Positions 33,201-44,600 of a stretch of DNA of 64,000 nt are shown here, in pieces (the first letter of the stretch is position 1; every line of letters begins with the position of its first letter). A program made the position numbers and the translations under genes. The DNA is from Lactuca virosa. Its lineage: Eukaryota > Streptophyta > Magnoliopsida > Asterales > Asteraceae. Location: positions 370,229,564 through 370,293,563 of the forward strand of contig CAKMRJ010000001.1 in assembly GCA_928212115.1 (NCBI GenBank), in the 5' to 3' direction. Under the pieces are notes generated by a model. It was not told the DNA's origin. It was given only the letters and a program-made list of their open reading frames with translations, and searched no databases.

Positions 33201-36200
33201 ATGGCTTTTAGTAGCTTATTTTGGAGTCATTCTCGAATCTGAGCATGTCTTGAAGTTATGACTTCAGATCTATACATTTCATGGCCTTTTGAGACTTAAA
33301 GTTGCCATATTTATCAAGTCTTGGCCTCCTCCATGCCCTAGGTCTCGTATGAAGCTTAGTTTGAGTGTTTTTAGCCTCTTGATACCATGCATGGACGTAA
33401 AGTTAGCAAATTTACGTGGTATCTCAGCCCTAGGGGACCAGATCTATGGTTTGGAGGCATTAGACTCGCTTGGAAGTGACTGAATGAGTTAAGACTAGGA
33501 AAACTCGACGAGTTGCTTCTCCAACTCGGCGAGTTAGATCGTGGTCCCCCGATCTTTCTGATTACTAAGCAAACTCGGCGAGTTGTGGAGATGACTCGAC
33601 GAGTTGGCTAGGGTTTTCTCGGTTTTCTAATAACCAAAGGAACTCGACGAGTTGATAGATGCACTCGACGAGTTGGGTCAACATGGACTGTTGACCTTGA
33701 CTGTTGACCTTGACTTTGACCATGGTTGACCAAGTTTGACTTTAAGGGTATCTTTGGTATTTCAGGATTCTGATGAAGTTAGTCACATGGTGGTTGTAGG
33801 CAGTTGAGTTCGGAGATGTGAGTTGGGATTTGACTTTTAGCGGTTCAACGTTTCTTGAGAGGTGAGTCTCCTCACCATACCAATAGGTCGAAGGCACCAA
33901 GGCCGGCCCATTCAGTTAGTTGTGATGATTATTGTGGAATCATTATGGATATGTCTAGTATGTGTGCATGTGAATGTGTTAGTACCTTATTGGTTAGATA
34001 TACGAAGACCCCGGGGGCAGCCCGTGGAAGCATATTAGGGTTTTTGACTGGAACTCGACGAGTTGGGGAACTCCAACTCGTCGTGTAGGAATCATTTTGG
34101 ACGCAAGATTAAGGGCCTACTCCACGAGTTTGAAGGCCCCAACTCGACGAGTTGACGCTAGAAAGGAAAACCCTAATTTTAGGGTTTGCACCCTATTTAA
34201 AGGCCTTAAGCCTCATTGTTAGCCTCCCTTACCGCCCCCTTTATCCAGAGAAAACCCTAATTCGTGCTTTCTATCATTTAGAGTGTGTATGAGTGAAAAG
34301 AGTGTCTCCATTGGTGCTTTCTTGAAGGAGATTGGAGTTGTATTGCTTAGTTGAAGGGAGAAGCTTTGGATCCAGGAATTCCTCTGTTGTGGCAGCCATA
34401 TTAAGGTATAAAGTCGATACATTGACCATTTATTTGATAAATCTCTTCATTGAGAAGTTTATGGCTTTTAGTAGCTTATTTTGGAGTCATTCTCGAATCT
34501 GAGCATGTCTTGAAGTTATGACTTCAGATCTATACATTTCATGGCCTTTTGAGACTTAAAGTTGCCATATTTATCAAGTCTTGGCCTCCTCCATGCCCTA
34601 GGTCTCGTATGAAGCTTAGTTTGAGTGTTTTTAGCCTCTTGATACCATGCATGGACGTAAAGTTAGCAAATTTACGTGGTATCTCAGCCCTAGGGGACCA
34701 GATCTATGGTTTGGAGGCATTAGACTCGCTTGGAAGTGACTGAATGAGTTAAGACTAGGAAAACTCGACGAGTTGCTTCTCCAACTCGGCGAGTTAGATC
34801 GTGGTCCCCCGATCTTTCTGATTACTAAGCAAACTCGGCGAGTTGTGGAGATGACTCGACGAGTTGGCTAGGGTTTTCTCGGTTTTCTAATAACCAAAGG
34901 AACTCGACGAGTTGATAGATGCACTCGACGAGTTGGGTCAACATGGACTGTTGACCTTGACTGTTGACCTTGACTTTGACCATGGTTGACCAAGTTTGAC
35001 TTTAAGGGTATCTTTGGTATTTCAGGATTCTGATGAAGTTAGTCACATGGTGGTTGTAGGCAGTTGAGTTCGGAGATGTGAGTTGGGATTTGACTTTTAG
35101 CGGTTCAACGTTTCTTGAGAGGTGAGTCTCCTCACCATACCAATAGGTCGAAGGCACCAAGGCCGGCCCATTCAGTTAGTTGTGATGATTATTGTGGAAT
35201 CATTATGGATATGTCTAGTATGTGTGCATGTGAATGTGTTAGTACCTTATTGGTTAGATATACGAAGACCCCGGGGGCAGCCCGTGGAAGCATATTAGGG
35301 TTTTTGACTGGAACTCGACGAGTTGGGGAACTCCAACTCGTCGTGTAGGAATCATTTTGGACGCAAGATTAAGGGCCTACTCCACGAGTTTGAAGGCCCC
35401 AACTCGACGAGTTGACGCTAGAAAGGAAAACCCTAATTTTAGGGTTTGCACCCTATTTAAAGGCCTTAAGCCTCATTGTTAGCCTCCCTTACCGCCCCCT
35501 TTATCCAGAGAAAACCCTAATTCGTGCTTTCTATCATTTAGAGTGTGTATGAGTGAAAAGAGTGTCTCCATTGGTGCTTTCTTGAAGGAGATTGGAGTTG
35601 TATTGCTTAGTTGAAGGGAGAAGCTTTGGATCCAGGAATTCCTCTGTTGTGGCAGCCATATTAAGGTATAAAGTCGATACATTGACCATTTATTTGATAA
35701 ATCTCTTCATTGAGAAGTTTATGGCTTTTAGTAGCTTATTTTGGAGTCATTCTCGAATCTGAGCATGTCTTGAAGTTATGACTTCAGATCTATACATTTC
35801 ATGGCCTTTTGAGACTTAAAGTTGCCATATTTATCAAGTCTTGGCCTCCTCCATGCCCTAGGTCTCGTATGAAGCTTAGTTTGAGTGTTTTTAGCCTCTT
35901 GATACCATGCATGGGCGTAAAGTTAGCAACTTTACGTGGTATCTCAGCCTTAGGGGACCAGATCTATGGTTTGGAGGCATTAGACTCGCTTGGAAGTGAC
36001 TGAATGAGTTAAGACTAGGAAAACTCGACGAGTTGCTTATCCAACTCGGCGAGTTAGATCGTGGTCCCCCGATCTTTCTGATTACTAAGCAAACTCGGCG
36101 AGTTGTGGAGATGACTCGACGAGTTGGCTAGGGTTTTCTCGGTTTTCTAATAACCAAAGGAACTCGACGAGTTGATAGATGCACTCGACGAGTTGGGTCA

Positions 36201-36549
36201 ACATGGACTGTTGACCTTGACTGTTGACCTTGACTTTGACCATGGTTGACCAAGTTTGACTTTAAGGGTATCTTTGGTATTTCAGGATTCTGATGAAGTT
36301 AGTCACATGGTGGTTGTAGGCAGTTGAGTTCGGAGCTGTGAGTTGGGATTTGACTTTTAGCGGTTCAACATTTCTTGAGAGGTGAGTCTCCTCACCATAC
36401 CAATAGGTCGAAGGCACCAAGGCCGGCCCATTTAGTTAGTTGTGATGATTATTGTGGAATCATTATGGATATGTCTAGTATGTGTGCATGTGAATATGTT
36501 AGTACCTTATTGGTTAGATATACGAAGACCCCGGGGGCAGCCCGTGGAA
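30251..36549 (+). repeat. Five tandem 1260-bp units inside A's 3' LTR
   Basis: Units start at 30251, 31511, 32771, 34030 and 35290 with GCATATTAGGG and end at CCCGTGGAA. The third is 1259 bp; differences between units are few. Each has four palindromes, a TATA box, the start region with AAACCCTAA boxes, six more palindromes, a TTGAC array and a donor-like AG|GTGAGTCTCCTCAC. The join AAGC|ATATT versus AAGC|TGGATA in the parental order suggests recombination at an AGC microhomology. Frames of 64-77 aa repeat with the units and are not genes. Confidence 0.93.
30415..30422 (+). promoter_or_regulatory. TATA box of A's LTR (first of five)
   Basis: TATTTAAA follows AAAACCCTAATTTTAGGG and GGTTTGCACC. 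The other units have CCCTATTTAAAGG at about 31675, 32935, 34194 and 35454. The fivefold copy number would give five tandem start sites. Confidence 0.6.
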
Positions 36550-37002
36550 GCTGGATATCAGACCATGTGGGGGAGCCCATGGCATTCCAGTTAAAGACCA
36601 TGTAAGGGGAGCCCATGACACATAGGTATAAGACCATGGGGGGAGCCCACGACATCCTGGAGTAAGACCCTGGAGGGAGTCCACGACATCCTTATATGTT
36701 ATATGCATGACCTATGTAGTATATATGTGATTATGTGGTTATGCGGGGTATGTTATGGGGAACTCACTAAGCATTAACTTACAGTTTGTTGGTTGTTTCA
36801 GGTACTTTAGGATCTAAGGGCAAGGGCCCGGCATGATGGCGCGACGTGTACTCTCCGACATTTTAGTGTGAACACTCTGATGTTTTGAATAATTATTTGA
36901 TGTCGTGGGTTTTTGGAAACAAATGTGATTGGAATGCTATATTTTATGAAAATGATTTTGTTATTGAAATGAAAAATTTTATTGAAAAATTGGGCTGTTA
37001 CA

Positions 37003-37721
37003 CACATGTTATATTCATATATAAATAAAACGTGTATTTTATATTCATATATGAATAAATCATTTATCAGATTTTTTTTACAGTTCATTTATTATTTATA
37101 TATAAATAAGTAGTATGCTAATAAAAGACGGAGTGTTTTGGAAATTCGAACTTATTATTCATATATAAATAACAAATGAACTATAACAGAATTCTGATAA
37201 ATGTGTTATTCATATATGCATATAACTTGTAAAAAAAATTAATACATGTTTTATGCATATATGAATGATAGTTAAACTGTAAAAAAATTAAGCATATTTT
37301 TTATTCATAAGTGATTAACCAGTGTTCTGTAATAAAATCTGATGAATTTTTATTCACTTATGAATAATATAACGAGAGCTGAAACTATAAAAAAATAATT
37401 TTTTTATCTTAAAACTATATCAATATGGACGTCTATAAATAGATATTAAAAAATTAAGAATTTTGATATATTTAAAATATTTTTTCGATAAAAATAGCTC
37501 CTTAAAAAAAAAAAACAAAAAACAATGTTTTTGTATATATTAAGGTAAGGTTTAACATAGTTTAAGAAAACATGTTTGATTGGAAAACGCGTATGTATTC
37601 ATTTCCCTTTCGGCTGATACAATGAAGGGTTTAGCGGCAAAAATAAATATTTTGTTGAGAATAATTCATTAATTCTTAAAATTTTTTATTTTCTCAATTG
37701 AACTTACATCTCTCTCTCTCC

Positions 37722-37777
<56 letters not shown>

Positions 37778-38568
37778 TAGCAGTTACCCGCGCCAAGCGA
37801 CAGACACGAATAGTTTTGCAAATGTACATGAACACATGATTTATTGTACATTACTAATGATGCAACATTTTTTTATACACCACATTTGATTTATAGACTT
37901 AATTTCCATTGGATTTTGCGTCAGGGTTCATTAATATTTTTGTATTGGCACATGATATTCTCTCGATAATGCCACATAAAGCGCACCATGCAAGAAAACC
38001 GATTCTAGAAGATAAATAAATATATCGGTAACACGTATTAGTTTTTTTGGAGGGATGACGAATAGTTTCCTTTTGTGGAAATATGTCATATTCTAAAGAG
38101 ATACATTTCAGAAACATCTTCCACATAACTAACAACGAATTGGTTCCAAATAACTGATAATCTACTGCAACTTTCAATTACCAATAAGTGTCGAGCATCG
38201 ATTATTATAATTGCTCGCATCGAATTGTTTATTTTCATACACGTCATATTCTAGAGATCCCATAGGAGACACAAAATATTTTGGATTAAAAATAGTGAAA
38301 TAGTTTATTCCGGCAAATACTTTCCGGAGGCAATTAGTTTTTTTTAGGCTGTTTCAAGATAAATATAAAAATACATTGCTAAATAATAGTTGTTTTTTTT
38401 AAACGGCTAATTATTTAACGGCAACCTCACCACAATATATAAGTGGTGACCTTGAGTTCGAGCTTCTTTACAGAGCAAACTCAACCTATCCCCCAAGGGA
38501 TTTCCACGAAAAACTTCTTACACATGGGGAATAATTGCAAGAGGCAAATTTTAACAAGTTCAAAGATT
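37003..38568. other. AT-rich intergenic DNA
   Basis: No gene recognised. 37009-37370 has eight or so variants of the palindrome TTATTCATATATGAATAA. 37725-37777 is a (TA)n(CA)n microsatellite. 38443-38568 contains a tRNA box-B-like GAGTTCGAGCTTC, possibly part of an old SINE, but too weak to call. Confidence 0.6.
37725..37777. repeat. (TA)n(CA)n microsatellite
   Basis: About 36 bp of TA followed by about 17 bp of CA. Confidence 0.95.
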
Positions 38569-38576
38569 TGTCCTGA

Positions 38577-39049
38577 TACGGGGCGGTTCAGATCGGATAT
38601 TAATAAAATTGTGAACCGTGACAGCGGGGCGGGTACCTTGCATGCACTTACCGAAACCGAACCGACTTGCTAAAAAAACCGAACCGTATAAAGGCGGGTA
38701 ACCACGGTTCGGTTCACTGGTATCCGTTAAATATAAAAAATAATAATCAATCGAAACTACTATCTTTATTTCAATCATATCTTTATAAAAAACCAAAAAC
38801 TCACAAAAATAAAAATAAAAAATTTAACTCTTACGCCTAAAAACATACATTTTATGAATATGAGAAAATATACATTTTATGAATAAGTACATACACATAA
38901 AATATACATTTGATAAGTAAGTTAGAGTTGATAAAAAGCAAATGAACGTGATTTATGCTACACTGTGGCATTGGTTTAAAATTTCAATTTAAAACTGGAA
39001 CACAATTCTTTTTTATTTTATATATACACAATTCTTTATTATTATTATT

Positions 39050-39117
<68 letters not shown>

Positions 39118-39266
39118 CGGTTCGGTTCGGGTATCCGCGGATATCTAAATATAAAAACCGAAACCGACCCGTATGTACCCGGTTTTTTCGGTTTCGGTTT
39201 ATTTCGGTTTCGGATTGGCCGGATCGGCTCGGTTTTTCGGTTTTGCGGTTTTTTTAGACACCCCTA
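38577..39266. mobile_element. hAT-like non-autonomous element (MITE), 690 bp
   Basis: Flanked by the perfect 8-bp duplication TGTCCTGA (38569-38576 and 39267-39274). The right end, read inward, is TAGGGGTGTCTAAAAAAACC; the left end is TACGGGGCGGTTC. Eight-bp duplications and TAGGGGTG-type ends are typical of plant hAT elements. Both arms are rich in GGTTCGGTTT/AACCGAACC, and a (TA)n tract (39056-39115) lies inside. No transposase frame. Confidence 0.85.
39056..39115. repeat. (TA)n microsatellite
   Basis: About 60 bp of TA, inside the hAT-like element and next to (ATT)n. Confidence 0.95.
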
Positions 39267-39274
39267 TGTCCTGA

Positions 39275-41648
39275 CCTCAAACCCACGTCGATATCAAACC
39301 GGTGCATCAATCCAGCTAGGTTGGACATCACTTGCATTAATTAAATATTATTTTAATAGTTAATCTGAATATTTTTTCCCTAGCAACCTATGCATATAAG
39401 GACATCAAAAAATTATAAATAATATGATAAGTAATGCATCAAACAGATGAATAGCCCTTGTGAATAGATATATTATAGGGAAAAAAATTACAACTTGTTG
39501 TAGAAAACATTAATGATAATACCTATGCATAATTAGACCATGTTATACATAAGGATCAACCTTCATCTAAACAAAACATAAGTATAATTATACCCTCGTA
39601 AGTAAAGCATAAAATATGAGATAAGCATTCACTTGATAATAAAAAAGTGGTAATCCATTGTCATTAGCAAAAATTCATTTGAATGGATTCTAAAAAATTC
39701 ATTTGCATAAACTACTTGGATCAATGTTCCATACATGGTCGTTATACTACCATAAAATACTTACAAGTAGATTTTGGTGAATTGCTAACAACTTATGATC
39801 ATCTCCGATAAGACGATAACTTTTTTTAGAATGTCATTTTCTTTTTATTTTATTATCTGGTATCTTATATCAAAATTTTGGTCCATGCAAAACATCTCGT
39901 TACATGATAAGAAAAAAACAAAAGGAAACAGAACCAAAGCCATATCTATATCCATACATGAGCATAATATCAATTAATACTAAAAGGAACATCATATTTT
40001 GGTCAACTAAAATCAAAGCAAAGTTGAGAAAGTAATTTTTTTTTCAAAATTGGCTAATGGTGCTATATATGGAGAAACATATTAGCATTTACACAAAGTG
40101 AAGTACCTCAACCAAGATTCATTTATTATTTTGTGTGAGAAATATACTTATGACATTGCTCTTGGGTACCTAAAGCAGCTAGGATGGTCATCTATCGCTA
40201 CAACTATGTAGACCATTAATATAAAATTAGATTGCAAAAAAAACATAATTTGTATACAAATTGATAATACATATGTATCAATGCATTTCTTTTTCTATTT
40301 GAACTTTAACATACCTAACTAACGTTTTCTCTCATTGAAGCTCTTTGGTAGCAGTTCTTTGTCATTGAAATCAGGTTCAGCTTCTTTGACTCTCCTATTA
40401 TAAAAAAATCCAATAGTTACATGGTTTGACACATGCAACATAACTACAAGAAACATTTTAACAAAATCCAAAAGAAAAAAAAAACTAAACTAAAAAGAAA
40501 ATCCATGCAGGAAAAAATAATTACAGTACTGATATCTTGCTACTGAAAAAGACTTTAACCATTGGCTTGTTCCTAGATATCTATACATGAATACAAACAT
40601 CGCATAATGCGGAATGAATAATGTAATTATAATATCATTAAAAAAATAACAAAACAAATTGCATAAATAGTGATTTTCTACAAAAATGAAATAAAAAATG
40701 GAAGCAAATACTCACTTTGAATAGGGGATAGTAGAGAATAAAAGGGTTTTGATTTCTTAGATATGTTTAGCAAATGGAAAACCATGCCTTATTTCTAAGC
40801 TCTTTATGGTAATTCATGGTCTCGTGTAATACACTTTCCATCACCGTAAAAGCTCTTTAACACCTGCTGGAAAGTTTAGTAGTATTATCACCATGTAACT
40901 TATATAATTCTTGCAGTAAAGATAGTAATACCATGTGGTCATAGATATGATATTATGCATAAGGGATTTATGTGTAACGTGAAAGAAAATAAAGAAACAT
41001 AGTTGATGTGGCTCTTCACCGGAGAATGTGTGGTGGTGCGCTACTGTTCATGATCGGGGTTTGTTTCAGCTAAATGAAGTGTGATGTAACTATAACTCCT
41101 TAAATTATGGTATGAATTGGTCATACGATTGAATGAGACTCCTAATTTTTATCTTGACTTTTTCATTTGTTGACTCAAATCGATTCAATTGGTTTTGACC
41201 AATTCAATTGGCTAAAATTGAGGGAATGTTGCTTCAAGTTTGACTGATTCATTTGTTTGACCGGATAAGATTCAATACTTTTTAATGCATAAACTGATTG
41301 TACATATCGCAATAAGGTTTGTACGACTTAAAACTCAACATTTGACTAAAAATAATAATTTAAAATGTTTAAAAACATTATAAAATAATAATTTGGATAA
41401 ATATGATATTTTAAAAGTTTATAAAAAATAATATAATATTTAAAGTTATTTTAGACAAATATTAATAGTTTAATGTGTAATAAAGGCATTTTAAAAAAAT
41501 AAATTGAAAACAAAATGGTAAAGTTTGTTTCGGTTCGGGTTGGTAGGACGGGATCCGATTCCATATTCAACCGAATTTACGGGCATTCACGCTCTGATGG
41601 TCTTCGTCGGGCAGTACTCCAGTCACATTTTTTTCTTTCTGCCTTGTA
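39275..41648. other. Intergenic region upstream of the thioredoxin/AlgH gene
   Basis: AT-rich with no recognisable gene. A stretch at about 40330-40400 reads on the minus strand as EAEPDFNDKELLPKSFNE between AG and GT, like a stray exon, but with no partner exons. The last 130 bp holds the presumed 5' UTR; an out-of-frame ATG at 41599 could act as an upstream start. Confidence 0.5.
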
Positions 41649-44600
41649 ATGAAAAATCCTGCGGCGGCTCTGAATTTGCGTCTCCGCAGCTGTTCATCAA
41701 CGGAGCTACTTCCACTGCTTCTTTTCTGCCTCGTACTCTCCTTATCATTTTCAACTCACTCGGTTCGTTCGAAATCCGACACCAGCAACAGAGAGGAACC
41801 AGTTCAATGGCAAATTCTTACGAAACACAACTTCTCATCTCAAATCCGTCTAAATCCTCATATCCTCCTCATCGTCACTGTGCCATGTAATTCTCTCTCT
41901 TTAAATCTCTATTGAAATTGTTTATCACTGGATTTAAAACCTGCATTTCATACACAATTTGGCATCTTAAAATTCTGTACTCCGATTGCGTGAAACGTCT
42001 ATTTCTGTGTGGGAAATATGCGTTTGATAGTCGGATCCAAAGGAAAAACAAGAATACATCTACTTTTTTCGACGTTAAACCTAGTGATTATCGAAACGAA
42101 ATTGAGTTATGAGATATACCAGTTATCAGATTGTTAGAATCCACATTGATTTTGAAGTTAAAAACAGGCACATTTAATATGAGTCATCTTGTGAAAGGAG
42201 GGATCAGTGATTCATAACGTTGATATGCGGAAGTTAAGTCTCCTCCTAGCAGAACATTTTGATATGAGGACCTATAGTATGAATAGGTAACGTACTTTAC
42301 AACATAGGAGTTGCAGGACAGCTGCCTGTTGTTGTTGACAAAAGATATGCTGGCAACTTAAGCATACAATGAGGATTTAAAATCCTTGGAGATTGGGATG
42401 GCTTAACTTGGTAGTCTAAGCCTTGTAGAGTTTGAATAATTTTGGCCTAGTTTAGTGCTGAGGTTGAGGGAAGGAGATTGTAGCTGGAAACAGAGGGAGG
42501 AACACTAAATGAGACTGGAGCAACACATTATGACTGTGTCAGTGCTGTATTGTTGGCTGCTTTATCTATTTCATGTCTACCTAATGCCCCTCCTTATATT
42601 TGTAGCTTAGATCATCTTTTTCATATATCAGTTTTTACTGTCATTATTTAGAATATATGACCACAAGTTTCGTGGGAAAGTTTGGAGCGCAATCAAGAAT
42701 GCTGCTATATGTGGAAGAGATCTTCTTTAAGCTCATATGCGAGTTAGCACTAGAGGGAGTGCTTAACTTAACATGAGTAGGTGCATTCAAATATGACATG
42801 CAGTGCTAAATCCTATACCCATGTGTATTTCAAGAATGTAAAACAATTTATTGGATCATATTATGCACAAATAAACTCTTGAATGTGCTTCATGTTTATT
42901 GTACATCATATATGATGTTCAACACTTCAATGGCGACGTGTAATGAAGTAGAGGAGAAGAATATAGGAGAAAGGTAACAAAGAGGAAGAGGATGCACAAC
43001 TTCTTACCCTTGCAAGGGATGATCTACTCTTCTTAGCCAACAATCCCACTCATATGATAGCATGAACTATTTTCTTTAAATATACAGGACTGCACAACAA
43101 CAAACCAAAAATCCCATATGGATAGGCTAATACTTGGAGAAAACAATGTTAATAAATAAATCCATAGGTTGTTTCCTATTACCAATCGATATCTAATAGG
43201 TCTACATAAGTCATTGTGTTTAGACTTGTGCATCCATGATAGTCCATATTGGAAAGTGACATGCATATGTACCCCTCTTCTTATCAATAATATAAGATAA
43301 TAACCTACATAAACCAATGAAATTTGTTACTCCATTATCCTTTTACCCTAATTTATATGCTATCACAAATCTGATAACTGATAAGGTCTTTTAATGTCCA
43401 GGGTCTGGCGAGTCTCGATCTCTTATGAAGGAATTAGCCCACATTGTCAGTAAAAAGAAAGAAGAATTTACAACTCTGAAGTTAATGCTCGTTCATAGAA
43501 ATCATGATAAGATGCTAGCAGATGCTCTCGGTGCTACAATGGAAATAAATATCATATTTTATCGCCATTCTTTGCCATACAAATATCGAGGAACACATCG
43601 GGTTCAGAGCATATTATCATCTGCTCATTATCTTATGTCACTTTTGCCTGAAGAAATCCCCCTCAAGTCTTTATCAACCACAGAGGACCTAACAAGTTTT
43701 CTTAAGTCAACAGACAAGGCTTTACTTGTTTTGGAGTTCTGTGGATGGACACCCAAACTGATGGCCAAGGTCATGAATAACAGATCTGAAAATGCTTTTG
43801 GTATTACTTCCTACCTTTTCACTTCTTTTCTAAAAGAAAATAAACTTTATGATCGGAAAGTGCTGAGGTGGAGGTTATCCCCTGGTGTACTCTTTTGTAG
43901 CTCTTTAATAGTTTTATGGAGCAAAGCAATGATTTTTGTTGCTGATCTGTTGATATCTGTGTGTTATCTGAATGTTTAATATGGTATCTTGGTATCTTCC
44001 ATTTATATATAGTACAAGACACGTATGTCATAGTACTGTAGTACGAGGTTTTAATATGTTAGATTGTCAAAGTACAATGTCTTAATACAAAGAACAGTAC
44101 CAAGTACAATGCCTTAGTAAGAACAAAACCAAAAGTATAATGCTATAATTGGTAACCAAAATCAAAGAAGTTTAGATTTGCAAAGTATACTAGTGTCTTA
44201 ATAGGTTAGATTTTTAAGTACAAGGTCTTAATAAAAAGTAGAAGGTCCTATTGTCCTAATATAAACTACAATGTCCCAATGTAAAATATAATGTCCTAAT
44301 ACAAAGTACAATGCCTGAATAGGAACAAAATTAAACAAGTTTAGAATTTCAAAGTACAATGTCATGATAAGTTAGATTACTCTATTAGGTATTAACCAAT
44401 AACAGATACATACATACACATGTTTTCAAAGTATAATGCTATACGGCTATACCATAGATACATACATACACATATTTAACAGTTTAATCGATCTCTATGA
44501 AGTAATAATAGATTTAGGTGATGAGTATTTATATAGGCCATCACCAAACAGCATATCACTGCTGATTTTACAGCAGTAAATTTCCCTTTAATAAGGCCTA

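Larger units (their letters stand above)
30217..37002 (+). mobile_element. 3' LTR of element A, expanded by tandem units
   Basis: Starts TGTAGCACTTGG and ends GGGCTGTTACA. It is 6786 bp because an inner segment is present five times; with one unit it would be about 1.75 kb. After the last unit it continues as in the 5' LTR: a GGGGGAGCCCATGG array (36554-36700), GGGGAACTCACTAAGC (36757) and TTTCAG|GTACTT (36796-36807). The right flank CACAT would be the target duplication; the left partner lies outside. Confidence 0.9.

Noticed and set aside
31336..36605. 77-aa, 64-aa and 67-aa ORFs repeating every 1260 bp
   Set aside because: They repeat only because the DNA unit repeats; no start context, domain or frame conservation beyond identity.
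38443..38568. SINE or tRNA-like box B (GAGTTCGAGCTTC)
   Set aside because: Only a weak box-B match; no box A at proper spacing and no clear tail or duplication.
40330..40400. Stray minus-strand exon
   Set aside because: Single short open stretch with no neighbouring exons or known domain.
41525..41890. 121-aa plus ORF overlapping exon 1
   Set aside because: Out of frame with the gene; the 41649 frame gives a signal peptide and joins exon 2 in phase.
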